Source: Kushneria phosphatilytica (GTDB lineage Bacteria > Pseudomonadota > Gammaproteobacteria > Pseudomonadales > Halomonadaceae). Taken from it: DNA of 64,000 bases. The position numbers and the translations under genes are program-made. The notes under the pieces are model-generated. The model had not been told where the DNA came from. It worked only from the letters and a program-made list of their open reading frames with translations, and did not search any database. Positions 47,086-53,532 of this stretch are shown here, one piece after another (positions within the stretch are counted from its first letter, which is position 1; every line of letters starts with the position of its first letter). Where the stretch lies: contig NZ_CP043420.1 of NCBI RefSeq assembly GCF_008247605.1, positions 3,100,001-3,164,000 on the forward strand, given 5' to 3'.

Positions 47086-47559
47086 ACAAGCGCTCCTGAT
47101 ATAATCCCCTAAAGGGACAAGAGACCGCTGAAAAGCTTTAGAACTATGAAGGATTTTAGTAACAGAAACTCTCAAGCTTTCGACTTGCTCGTTCAAAGCC
47201 AACAATTTTTCAACATCCACCGAATCTCTTATCTCTTTATAACCCTCTTTAGTTTTCTGCAACCTTCCATTAGAAACAGTTGACTCATATAACCGCCTAA
47301 ACCTTTTTAACCACAAACCAACCATCTCTCTTTGCTCATCCTTACAAGCCATTTCTCTATAACCAAGGAGCTTTGACTCTATCTGTTCTCGAACATCAAC
47401 AAGATCGCTATTCTTTATTTCTATCTCGCTTTGCTTAATCCCAATATTCTGATAAAACTCCAGCCTTTGAAAGTAATTATTTTGTCTCGATTGGTATATC
47501 GATACGACTAAAGCTAATATAGCTATTGATAGTGCAAGAATATCAATGAAACGTGACAT
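47071..47559 (-). CDS. Membrane-anchored coiled-coil protein of unknown function
   Basis: 162 aa. One N-terminal membrane segment (FIDILALSIAILALVVSIYQ) is followed by a cytoplasmic alpha-helical region. AT-rich. Its start is 24 bp after the stop of the S24-like gene, so the two probably form one minus-strand unit. The layout (single TM plus coiled coil) resembles many small phage exclusion proteins, but there is no family match. Confidence 0.62.
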   Translation of the reverse strand: MSRFIDILALSIAILALVVSIYQSRQNNYFQRLEFYQNIGIKQSEIEIKNSDLVDVREQIESKLLGYREMACKDEQREMVGLWLKRFRRLYESTVSNGRLQKTKEGYKEIRDSVDVEKLLALNEQVESLRVSVTKILHSSKAFQRSLVPLGDYIRSACLYDK

Positions 47560-47583
47560 CAGTTCAACCTGAATTGTTTAGTT

Positions 47584-47931
47584 TTAAAAAACATACCGCC
47601 TCGTCTGACTGATCACTACCCCCCGCAACCGTTCTGCGCATGCCGGCAATGATTCACCTTGGCGGCAATACGGTCGCACTCGCCAGCCAGGACGCCAAAC
47701 CTGTACTAAGCGCTGTTCTCCCTCAATGTCGACGATCACAAGATCTCCGTGACCAGGGGAGCGTGCTTCATCGACAATCAGCATATCCCCCTCAATCAAC
47801 GGACCAGTCACACCCGCGCCTTCGTGCACTGAGACCAGGTAGCAAGTCTCAGGGAATGCTTTGATGTTGAAACAGCTCATCTCCGGATGATTAACGCCCT
47901 CACTCAGCGGACCGACATACTCCACACGCAT
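47584..47931 (-). CDS. Stand-alone S24-like (UmuD/LexA fold) protein, catalytically degenerate
   Basis: 115 aa from the ATG at 47931 (a GTG at 47943 is possible). The core VSVHEGAGVTGPLIEGDMLIVDEARSPGHGDLVIVDIEGEQRLVQVW aligns along UmuD from its GDSM to its VKKL, ending GVVISQTRRYVF. The Ser position is Gly and the Lys position is Val, so it should not cleave itself. No DNA-binding domain is present. It is paralogous to the gene at 48851, and a LexA-like palindrome lies just upstream. Confidence 0.72.
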   Translation of the reverse strand: MRVEYVGPLSEGVNHPEMSCFNIKAFPETCYLVSVHEGAGVTGPLIEGDMLIVDEARSPGHGDLVIVDIEGEQRLVQVWRPGWRVRPYCRQGESLPACAERLRGVVISQTRRYVF

Positions 47932-47950
47932 CACAATCGTCACCCAAATA

Positions 47951-47966
47951 CTGTACGTATATACAT
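47951..47966 (-). promoter_or_regulatory. LexA-like box upstream of the S24-like gene
   Basis: CTGTACGTATATACAT differs from the consensus CTGTATATATATACAG at three positions, including the last base (CTG-N10-CAT). It is 20-35 bp upstream of the ATG at 47931, where an SOS operator would sit. It overlaps a second near-palindrome, CGTATATACATATACG. Confidence 0.55.
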
Positions 47967-48004
47967 ATACGATAATTCAGGTTGTCTGATCAAACTTCAG
48001 GAGC

Positions 48005-48031
48005 AAGAAAGCCGCTCCTATGGGAGCGGCT
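48005..48031 (-). terminator. Terminator after the Cys-repeat protein gene
   Basis: AGCCGCTCC (48010-48018) and GGAGCGGCT (48023-48031) form a perfect 9-bp stem with a 4-nt loop. On the minus strand TTTCTTG follows. It lies 15 bp after the stop. Confidence 0.65.
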
Positions 48032-48045
48032 GAAGCCTACCAGGA

Positions 48046-48372
48046 TCAATTGAATTGAAAGGACTTCCTGTTGCTGGCCGCGTCGGTTTCCATTTCGATA
48101 CAGCTTTTCAGGATCGAATAGCTGGACCCACCAACACTGGCCACCTGCTGACAGTAGTCCTGTGTTTTTGCAGGCACATCTGCCCAGCTGCTTTTCAAAA
48201 CATCGTAAGCGTCCTGCTGCATATCGATGCAGCTGTTGTAGATCGCATTGCTGGAGCCGCCCACGCTGGAAACCTGCTTACAGTAGGCCTCCACATCAAA
48301 ATGCGGCAGGTCCTCGGCATGGACAGCACCCGAAACCAGCATCAGTAGTGAAACACTGATGATACGTCGCAT
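48046..48372 (-). CDS. Periplasmic protein with two Cys-framed repeats
   Basis: 108 aa. Signal peptide MRRIISVSLLMLVSGAVHA|ED, then two tandem modules: YCKQVSSVGGSSNAIYNSC and YCQQVASVGGSSYSILKSC, each followed by an acidic helix (IDMQQDAYD, IEMETDAAS). The C-x16-C spacing repeats, suggesting one disulfide per module. A strong GAGGAGG precedes the ATG. Function unknown. It is 9 bp downstream of a membrane protein gene, forming a two-gene envelope unit. Confidence 0.78.
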   Translation of the reverse strand: MRRIISVSLLMLVSGAVHAEDLPHFDVEAYCKQVSSVGGSSNAIYNSCIDMQQDAYDVLKSSWADVPAKTQDYCQQVASVGGSSYSILKSCIEMETDAASNRKSFQFN

Positions 48373-48381
48373 ATCGCCTCC

Positions 48382-48717
48382 TCAATCGATAGCGTGCTGC
48401 AACATGGGCAACACCATGCCGACTTGGGTACCTGAATGATGCGGACTGGCAACCATGGCGCTGAAAATGGCGAGTCCAATGAAATAGATGGCAGGGGAGA
48501 CGATCAGGGTACAGACGATCTGTGTGATCCCGGCACCAGTACGACCACGGGTGATCACCACGATCGCGGTAATGAACGCGACCAGATTGAGCGGCCAACC
48601 GACAAACATGCCCAGACCGGGGACAGGCACAAGAAAGCAGATCCACGCGACCAGCATTACAATCCAGGTCGCTTTGACCGGGGCGCGGGAGGCAAGAGAA
48701 GCAGTGGCTTCAGACAT
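48382..48717 (-). CDS. Small membrane protein, three predicted helices
   Basis: 111 aa. Hydrophobic segments ATWIVMLVAWICFLVPVPGL, PLNLVAFITAIVVITRG and TQIVCTLIVSPAIYFIGLAIFSAMV. AGGGAAC precedes the ATG. No family recognised. It is paired with the Cys-repeat periplasmic protein, so an envelope-altering role in the lysogen is a reasonable inference. Confidence 0.72.
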   Translation of the reverse strand: MSEATASLASRAPVKATWIVMLVAWICFLVPVPGLGMFVGWPLNLVAFITAIVVITRGRTGAGITQIVCTLIVSPAIYFIGLAIFSAMVASPHHSGTQVGMVLPMLQHAID

Positions 48718-48850
48718 GATGGGTTCCCTTGAGTGTTATGACATTAGTAAAAAACGGCCGCTTTGTACCGTTCTTGAGGGCTTCTGCCAGAAACACTGAT
48801 AAAGGGAAGGCTTAACGAAAAAGTTTGACGATAGCGAAGAAAATACCCGT

Positions 48851-49120
48851 CTACCCCGGTAGCAGCCGCCACCGGGCACTAGGGCGCCACAGGCGATAAA
48901 GCTGCTGGAAGCCCTCCACCTCAGCCACGACCAGATCGCCGTGCCCGGGCGTGAGGGATTCATTCACTACCAAAATATCGCCTTCTATTATAGGACCTTT
49001 AATACCTGCGCTTTCATGGAGATAGACGGCAAAGCAACTTGGTGAAGACTGAGGCATACTCAGCTTTTCAAACTCGGGAATACCAAGAAGCGGACACAAA
49101 TATTTAACCAGTATAATCAA
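48851..49120 (-). CDS. Second stand-alone S24-like protein, truncated and catalytically degenerate
   Basis: 89 aa. The core VYLHESAGIKGPIIEGDILVVNESLTPGHGDLVVAEVEGFQQLYRLW is paralogous to the protein at 47584 and follows the UmuD fold. A Ser survives in HESAG, but the catalytic Lys is replaced (QLYRLW). The final beta strand of S24 proteins is missing. Its ATG overlaps the DUF4238 stop by 4 bp, so the two are translationally coupled, downstream of cI. Confidence 0.72.
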   Translation of the reverse strand: MIILVKYLCPLLGIPEFEKLSMPQSSPSCFAVYLHESAGIKGPIIEGDILVVNESLTPGHGDLVVAEVEGFQQLYRLWRPSARWRLLPG

Positions 49121-50223
49121 TCGTGCATCATTCTATGAAAATCATCTCTTAATTCTCTATCCAACCTCTCCAACTCTTTACTTCTATAAAGAACTGGCAA
49201 TCTCGAAACCTTCCTTCGATTAACCTCAACCCAATTTACTGCTTCCTTTCTAACCTTTAAGAAATTCAACCTCAAACCGATTTCAATGTCATTTCGAGAT
49301 GTAATTACTAAACGCGCTCGCTTATCGGACGCTTCCATCTCATTTTTCCTAGTAAGATTTTCTCTTCTTAGGGACGACACATCAGATGGAAAATCAGCAT
49401 CTGGAGCTTCTTCAGCACGAAAATAAATATTTTCTAGCGCAGACGCCCATTGCAGTTTATTCACACATCTCACATCAGCCGCACCGAGCGGCACACTACC
49501 ATTTTTCTTGAATCTGCTTTCATAAGTACTAGAATCATAAAAGAGGATGACCATCCTAGGCGAAATCGGAATAAATATTTGAAGCCCTTTTTGTCCAAGA
49601 GCAGTTTTGGGAAACCCACCAACACCCTCAAAAAGCTGGTTGTACAAAACAACTGGATTATCGCTCGTTATGAATTTTTCTTCTGTAACACTTTTCAAGA
49701 GGCATATCTTGAGATCTTGCAACATTAAATAATTATTGAACGCCAGCGCAACGGCAAGAATTGAGACATGGTCTATCTTAGCCGAGACATTATCCAAATC
49801 TTCCGGATTCAAGTCCGAGTCATTAAATCTTTCAAGATGTAATTTTGCAACTGTTCTAGCTAGTCCCGACGTCACTTCATTTAACGAACTTACCATATGC
49901 TCTGTTCTAAAATGCTGAGTCAACGCGAATAGGCAAAGCCGAAAATGTAACTTAGGCGTCGCAGCAGGAAACCCACTAGGGAATTTTTCTACAGACAAAA
50001 CCTTTCTGAAAATAGAAGAAATTGCCGACTCAAATTCAGACAAAACATTCTCAATTGTGGGATCTCTCCCGTAAAAATATTTTTTATAGCATTGACTTTT
50101 TAAAGGGGCAGACCTCACCTTCTTCCTCTGCGAGATATTAAATAACCCTATAGTAGACCCATCTTTAGAAAAATTTTTTAAATAAAACTGCGGAACAAAA
50201 TGTTGTTTTTTTTTGCTTGGCAT
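49117..50223 (-). CDS. DUF4238 protein in the repressor operon
   Basis: 368 aa. The start KKKQHFVPQFYLKNFSKDG and the EKFITSDNPVVLYN motif are typical of DUF4238, a family without an assigned biochemical role. Coding is strongly AT-rich against its GC-rich surroundings, implying recent transfer. It starts 9 bp after the cI stop with no visible promoter, so it should be expressed with the repressor in the lysogen. Prophage-borne immunity against other phages is an inference from this context. Confidence 0.82.
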   Translation of the reverse strand: MPSKKKQHFVPQFYLKNFSKDGSTIGLFNISQRKKVRSAPLKSQCYKKYFYGRDPTIENVLSEFESAISSIFRKVLSVEKFPSGFPAATPKLHFRLCLFALTQHFRTEHMVSSLNEVTSGLARTVAKLHLERFNDSDLNPEDLDNVSAKIDHVSILAVALAFNNYLMLQDLKICLLKSVTEEKFITSDNPVVLYNQLFEGVGGFPKTALGQKGLQIFIPISPRMVILFYDSSTYESRFKKNGSVPLGAADVRCVNKLQWASALENIYFRAEEAPDADFPSDVSSLRRENLTRKNEMEASDKRARLVITSRNDIEIGLRLNFLKVRKEAVNWVEVNRRKVSRLPVLYRSKELERLDRELRDDFHRMMHD

Positions 50224-50232
50224 TTAACAGTC

Positions 50233-50916
50233 TCAACTAATCCGTCCAATCCTTACCCGGCACTCCCCGATGATCTCCAATCCACCCATCTCCTCGGGCT
50301 TGATCATCTCAGGTTGATACCGGCTGTTGTCGCTGATCAGCATGTATGCCCCACCGGCCACACGCTGCACGCGTTTGATCCGCAAGCCATCGTCCATTCG
50401 TAGCAGGAACACGCCGTCCGGTTTCTTGCTGCTGCAATCGACCAGCACCCGATCACCATCCTGCAACGTGGTATCCATCGAATCACCGCGCACACGGACC
50501 CCTACCAGCTTTATCGGATCGAGGCCGTCATGCTTGAGCTGTTCGGTATCGAAGTAGAGCGAAGTCTCGATGTTCTCGACCTCGAATAACCGGCCGTCGC
50601 CAGCGGCGGCTTCGATATCGTAGATCGGTACCGGGGTATATCCCTCGACAGGAGAAGTGAGCGATTCGAATTCTGAGCTCACCCTGTCTCCCAAAATGAG
50701 CCAATCCAGGCTCACACCTTTCTCTTTTGCGATACGGATACATTGCTTGATAGGGATATTGCCTCGGGATCGCCAATTGCTGACGGTACTCGTAGGCACT
50801 CCCAGCTCAATGGCGAGATCCCGGTCCTGCTCCACACCACACACAGACATCAATCTGTTCAGGAAATTAGGCTCAAATTGGGCGTCGCTCATCAGGAATG
50901 GGCTCTCTATAGCCAT
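50233..50916 (-). CDS. cI: Phage CI repressor (HTH plus S24 protease)
   Basis: 227 aa. N-terminal CI-type HTH (DLAIELGVPTSTVSNWRSRGNIPIKQCI), linker, cleavage site A105-G106 (IEAAAGDGR), and an S24 domain with Ser146 (VRGDSMDTT) and Lys181 (LRIKRVQ). RecA-stimulated autocleavage would make the prophage SOS-inducible. It is divergent from a small RHH gene, and cI leads the minus-strand operon with DUF4238. Confidence 0.94.
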   Translation of the reverse strand: MAIESPFLMSDAQFEPNFLNRLMSVCGVEQDRDLAIELGVPTSTVSNWRSRGNIPIKQCIRIAKEKGVSLDWLILGDRVSSEFESLTSPVEGYTPVPIYDIEAAAGDGRLFEVENIETSLYFDTEQLKHDGLDPIKLVGVRVRGDSMDTTLQDGDRVLVDCSSKKPDGVFLLRMDDGLRIKRVQRVAGGAYMLISDNSRYQPEMIKPEEMGGLEIIGECRVRIGRIS

Positions 50917-50923
50917 TTCCTAT

Positions 50924-50954
50924 CCCAAAATGATTTACATAAATCAAAATTGGG
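50924..50954. promoter_or_regulatory. Candidate CI operator in the divergent control region
   Basis: A 31-bp nested dyad: CCCAA at 50924-50928 and TTGGG at 50950-50954 enclose the palindrome GATTTACATAAATC (50932-50945). It starts 7 bp upstream of the cI ATG in the 83-bp space shared with the rightward early gene. Confidence 0.6.
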
Positions 50955-50999
50955 CTTAGGCTTTAGGGTGTCAATCAAATCTTGAAGGAATCATACACG

Positions 51000-51209
51000 A
51001 TGAGTGTTCAGGCCCCCACCACTCCCGGGCGTGTCTCCAACTCCCCACGCGGTTGCAACGCCCCCGTGATCGGCCTCGCGCTGAAACCCGATGAGCGCGA
51101 AGAGGTAAAGGCCATCGCCGGTCTCGAAATGAGATCTCTCTCCGCTACCGCGCGCGTGCTGTTGCTCAAGGGCATGGCCGCGTATCGGGCTGAACAAACC
51201 GACGCCTGA
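51000..51209 (+). CDS. Small RHH-like DNA-binding protein (Cro/Cox position)
   Basis: 69 aa. VIGLALKPDEREEVKAIAGLEMRSLSATARVLLLKGMAAY fits a ribbon-helix-helix fold. AAGGA precedes the ATG. As the first rightward early gene opposite cI it stands where P2 has cox and lambdoid phages cro, so a role in the lytic switch is inferred. Confidence 0.68.
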   Translation: MSVQAPTTPGRVSNSPRGCNAPVIGLALKPDEREEVKAIAGLEMRSLSATARVLLLKGMAAYRAEQTDA

Positions 51210-51689
51210 TCAGTAAATCTCGACCGTCATCCGGGGCGGTTGGTCATAGGGGATTGAGAGATTACAGAGATGGCACATGAAGACCTTGCGTGGCTGCGAC
51301 TTCGCCTCCGGCTGGAGTATCGAGCGCTTTCTCCGCTCAAAACAGGCTTGGCAAAAGTATTTCGGTTGGAGAACCGAATCGCCGGCGCTGCGCATTCGCT
51401 GGGCAATCGGCTTTTCGATAACCACCCAGGCCCCGGAAGGAAAGGCGTGGTCTTCGTAATCCGCCTGCTCGAGATCAAAGCGTTCGTACTCTCTGAGCTG
51501 ATCTTCAAGCTCCATGACCTTGTGTTCCAGCGCCTGTCTTTCCTGCTGCAGGTCGAGGCTCTTGTCCTTGACATCGAGCAGCGCCTCCCGGAGTTCGGCA
51601 ACTCGCGCAGCCGGGCTGCCGGTTTTACAGAGCTCCATGAGCGTATTCGCGATGTTGAGCGCGCTCTGAACGCTTTCCAGCGTGGCCAT
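51210..51689 (-). CDS. Coiled-coil protein with C-terminal zinc ribbon
   Basis: 159 aa. A helical/coiled-coil N-terminal half (LREALLDVKDKSLDLQQERQALEHKVMELEDQLREYERF) and a C-terminal CQAC...CHLC pair that should bind zinc (FCQACFERRKRS, VFMCHLCNLSIP). It is on the minus strand within the rightward early region and abuts the preceding gene's stop. Similar proteins occur in prophages, but no function is assigned. Confidence 0.72.
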   Translation of the reverse strand: MATLESVQSALNIANTLMELCKTGSPAARVAELREALLDVKDKSLDLQQERQALEHKVMELEDQLREYERFDLEQADYEDHAFPSGAWVVIEKPIAQRMRSAGDSVLQPKYFCQACFERRKRSILQPEAKSQPRKVFMCHLCNLSIPYDQPPRMTVEIY

Positions 51690-51771
51690 AACACTGACTC
51701 CCGGTCTTTTTCATCCGCTCGTCAGCATACCGCTGATCAAAAGAACCAAAAGCCTGAATAAGGACATTTCC

Positions 51772-51999
51772 ATGTATCAGGACACTCGCCGCCTCAAGGC
51801 GCATCGCACCGGCATCAACCTCGATGAGTTCGAGGACAACCTGATCGAGGCACTGGCCGCTTACACCGGCGTCGAGAAGGCAACGCTGATGCGGGAAATG
51901 GTGATGCGTGGGGCCATGGACATGCTCGGTGTTTCCAGCGTTCAGGAGTTCGATGCCGTCAGCATGATCGAAGTGCAGCCGATCGCGAAGCTCCATTGA
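51772..51999 (+). CDS. Small RHH/CopG-like protein
   Basis: 75 aa from the ATG at 51772 with AAGGA upstream: LDEFEDNLIEALAAYTGVEKATLMREMVMRGAMDMLGV fits a ribbon-helix-helix regulator. Early phage operon; target unknown. Confidence 0.68.
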   Translation: MYQDTRRLKAHRTGINLDEFEDNLIEALAAYTGVEKATLMREMVMRGAMDMLGVSSVQEFDAVSMIEVQPIAKLH

Positions 52000-52039
52000 G
52001 GCACGCCGGGAAGCCATTTCAGGACCTCCAGAGGTGCCC

Positions 52040-52225
52040 ATGACCGTTCGATATTCCGAGATTTTCACGACCGAGGAAGACCGCCGAATGCTGGAAGCCG
52101 TACGCCAACAGCAGGGGCTGGAAAACCTCGATCAGGCTGCAGAAGTGGCATTGCGGGGATGGATTCGCAAGGGCACGGGGCGCATTGCCCTGCCACGCGG
52201 CCCGCGAGCCATCGGGAGACGCTGA
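52040..52225 (+). CDS. Small early phage protein, 61 aa
   Basis: From the ATG at 52040 with GAGGTG upstream (in-frame GTG at 52034 also possible). Sequence: VRYSEIFTTEEDRRMLEAVRQQQGLENLDQAAEVALRGW, a helical RHH-like pattern with a basic C-terminus. Its stop overlaps the next ATG by one base. Confidence 0.6.
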   Translation: MTVRYSEIFTTEEDRRMLEAVRQQQGLENLDQAAEVALRGWIRKGTGRIALPRGPRAIGRR

Positions 52226-52515
52226 TGCCAGTACAGGAGCCATTGATGCCAATGCGATGGGAATGCCCGCACTGCCTTGGCCCTTGTCGGGTACGTACCT
52301 CGAAAACGCTGCACGCCGATTATCGGGTCGCGTACCTGCAATGCCAGAACCCGCTGTGCGGGTGGTGTGGCAAGGGCGAGTACGTCGTCACCGAGACCAC
52401 CGTACCCAGCGGCATGCCGAACCCGGCGTATCAGGGGCAGCTTGCCAAGCATGTGCCCTGGACTTTCAAACAACCCAAACCACCTGAAGACATGTTTCGG
52501 AGGGACGAATCATGA
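52225..52515 (+). CDS. ogr: Ogr/Delta-family zinc-finger late activator
   Basis: 96 aa. MRWECPHCLGPCRVRTSKTLHADYRVAYLQCQNPLCGWCGKGEYVVTETTVPSGMPNP carries the CxxC...CxxxxC zinc site of P2 Ogr and P4 Delta. It should activate the late promoters, most likely through the dyads at 25028, 30807 and 35835. Unlike P2, where ogr follows gene D, it is inside the early operon. A start at 52246 is possible. Confidence 0.87.
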   Translation: MPVQEPLMPMRWECPHCLGPCRVRTSKTLHADYRVAYLQCQNPLCGWCGKGEYVVTETTVPSGMPNPAYQGQLAKHVPWTFKQPKPPEDMFRRDES

Positions 52516-52742
52516 TCGACCCGAACTACCAGATCGACCCGAACGACAGCGCACAGGAAGAAGCGGAGAAGTACATCCGCGCCAATCCGAACCGGCGCAT
52601 GCCGCACCAGCTGGTCGAGGAATGCGGCCAGCATCTCGCCATCGGCTATCACCTGCGCGAAGACGAAGCACTGGCCCATGCCGGTTATGCCTTCGACCGT
52701 ATCAACGCCGAGCGTCTTGGAGGTGCCACATGGGCGTTCTGA
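52512..52742 (+). CDS. Hypothetical early phage protein, 76 aa
   Basis: MIDPNYQIDPNDSAQEEAEKYIRANPNRRMPHQLVEECGQHL then YHLREDEALAHAGYAFDRINAERLGG. Acidic, helical, with GGAGGG upstream and a 4-bp overlap with the ogr-like gene. Family not recognised; tight packing supports it being real. Confidence 0.72.
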   Translation: MIDPNYQIDPNDSAQEEAEKYIRANPNRRMPHQLVEECGQHLAIGYHLREDEALAHAGYAFDRINAERLGGATWAF

Positions 52743-53065
52743 GTCAGGACAACGCGGCCACCGCTTACCTGCTGCGCCTGCCGCGCCAGATCCAGCGCCG
52801 TGATGCGATCAATCGCTGCACCTCGCACCTGATGCATGAACACGACATGAGCCGTGAAGCGGCCGGCCTGCTCGCCGTGCAGGCCATGGCGGAGCTGGAA
52901 GGACTCAATCGCCCGGCGTGGGTCGATGTCGATTCGACCACATCTCATGTCGTGGTCATCCGTCGCCCGGGCCGCGACCCCATCGCCATGACGGTCGGCG
53001 ATCTGCTGCGCTTCGCGGAGAGCGAGTCGGCAGTGCGTCGCGCCGTTGAACCGGCTGCGCAGTGA
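52730..53065 (+). CDS. Hypothetical early phage protein, 111 aa
   Basis: From the ATG at 52730 with GGAGGTG upstream. MGVLSQDNAATAYLLRLPRQIQRRDAINRC, then MTVGDLLRFAESESAVRRAVEPAAQ. Family not recognised. It overlaps both neighbours, consistent with a translationally coupled early operon leading to gpA. Confidence 0.72.
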   Translation: MGVLSQDNAATAYLLRLPRQIQRRDAINRCTSHLMHEHDMSREAAGLLAVQAMAELEGLNRPAWVDVDSTTSHVVVIRRPGRDPIAMTVGDLLRFAESESAVRRAVEPAAQ

Positions 53066-53532
53066 GCACGATGGCCATGGCCACGGTTCACGCGATCCAT
53101 CAGCAGCACGATCCTCGCGACGAGTTTCTCGCCGTGCGTGCCGAGCTGCATCGCCGCACCGAGGATCTGGATCTGATCGAGCTGTGGGACGAGCTGCAGC
53201 CTGCCGAACGTCAGCTGGTATTACGTTCGGCGGCTCAGCATCTGGTGCCGCTGCGCCCGCTCAATGAGATCGACCCGGACGAGCGCACGGCGGATCGCAT
53301 CGTGGCCGATCTCACCCACTGCCCGATGGAGTGGATGAGACCGCAGGCACGCGAGGCCATTCGCGCCGCAATCCACCGCATGAGCACTTACGCCAATCGC
53401 CTGCGCGACCGGATGGAGCCGGAAGGCCCCCACCCGTCTCAGACGCTTGCCGCCAGTGCTCGGCACGCCCTCGCCCAGGGCGATACCGCCGCCGCAATGC
53501 ACTATCTGCAACTGATCGAGCAGACCCGATGA
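53062..53532 (+). CDS. Hypothetical early phage protein, 156 aa
   Basis: GTG start at 53062 overlapping the previous stop (ATG at 53071 is possible). Helical sequence with LDLIELWDELQPAERQLVLRSAAQHL and ARHALAQGDTAAAMHYLQLIEQTR. It overlaps gpA by 4 bp. It occupies the place of the P2 orf80-83/B region, but I see no clear gpB similarity. Confidence 0.7.
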   Translation: MSTMAMATVHAIHQQHDPRDEFLAVRAELHRRTEDLDLIELWDELQPAERQLVLRSAAQHLVPLRPLNEIDPDERTADRIVADLTHCPMEWMRPQAREAIRAAIHRMSTYANRLRDRMEPEGPHPSQTLAASARHALAQGDTAAAMHYLQLIEQTR

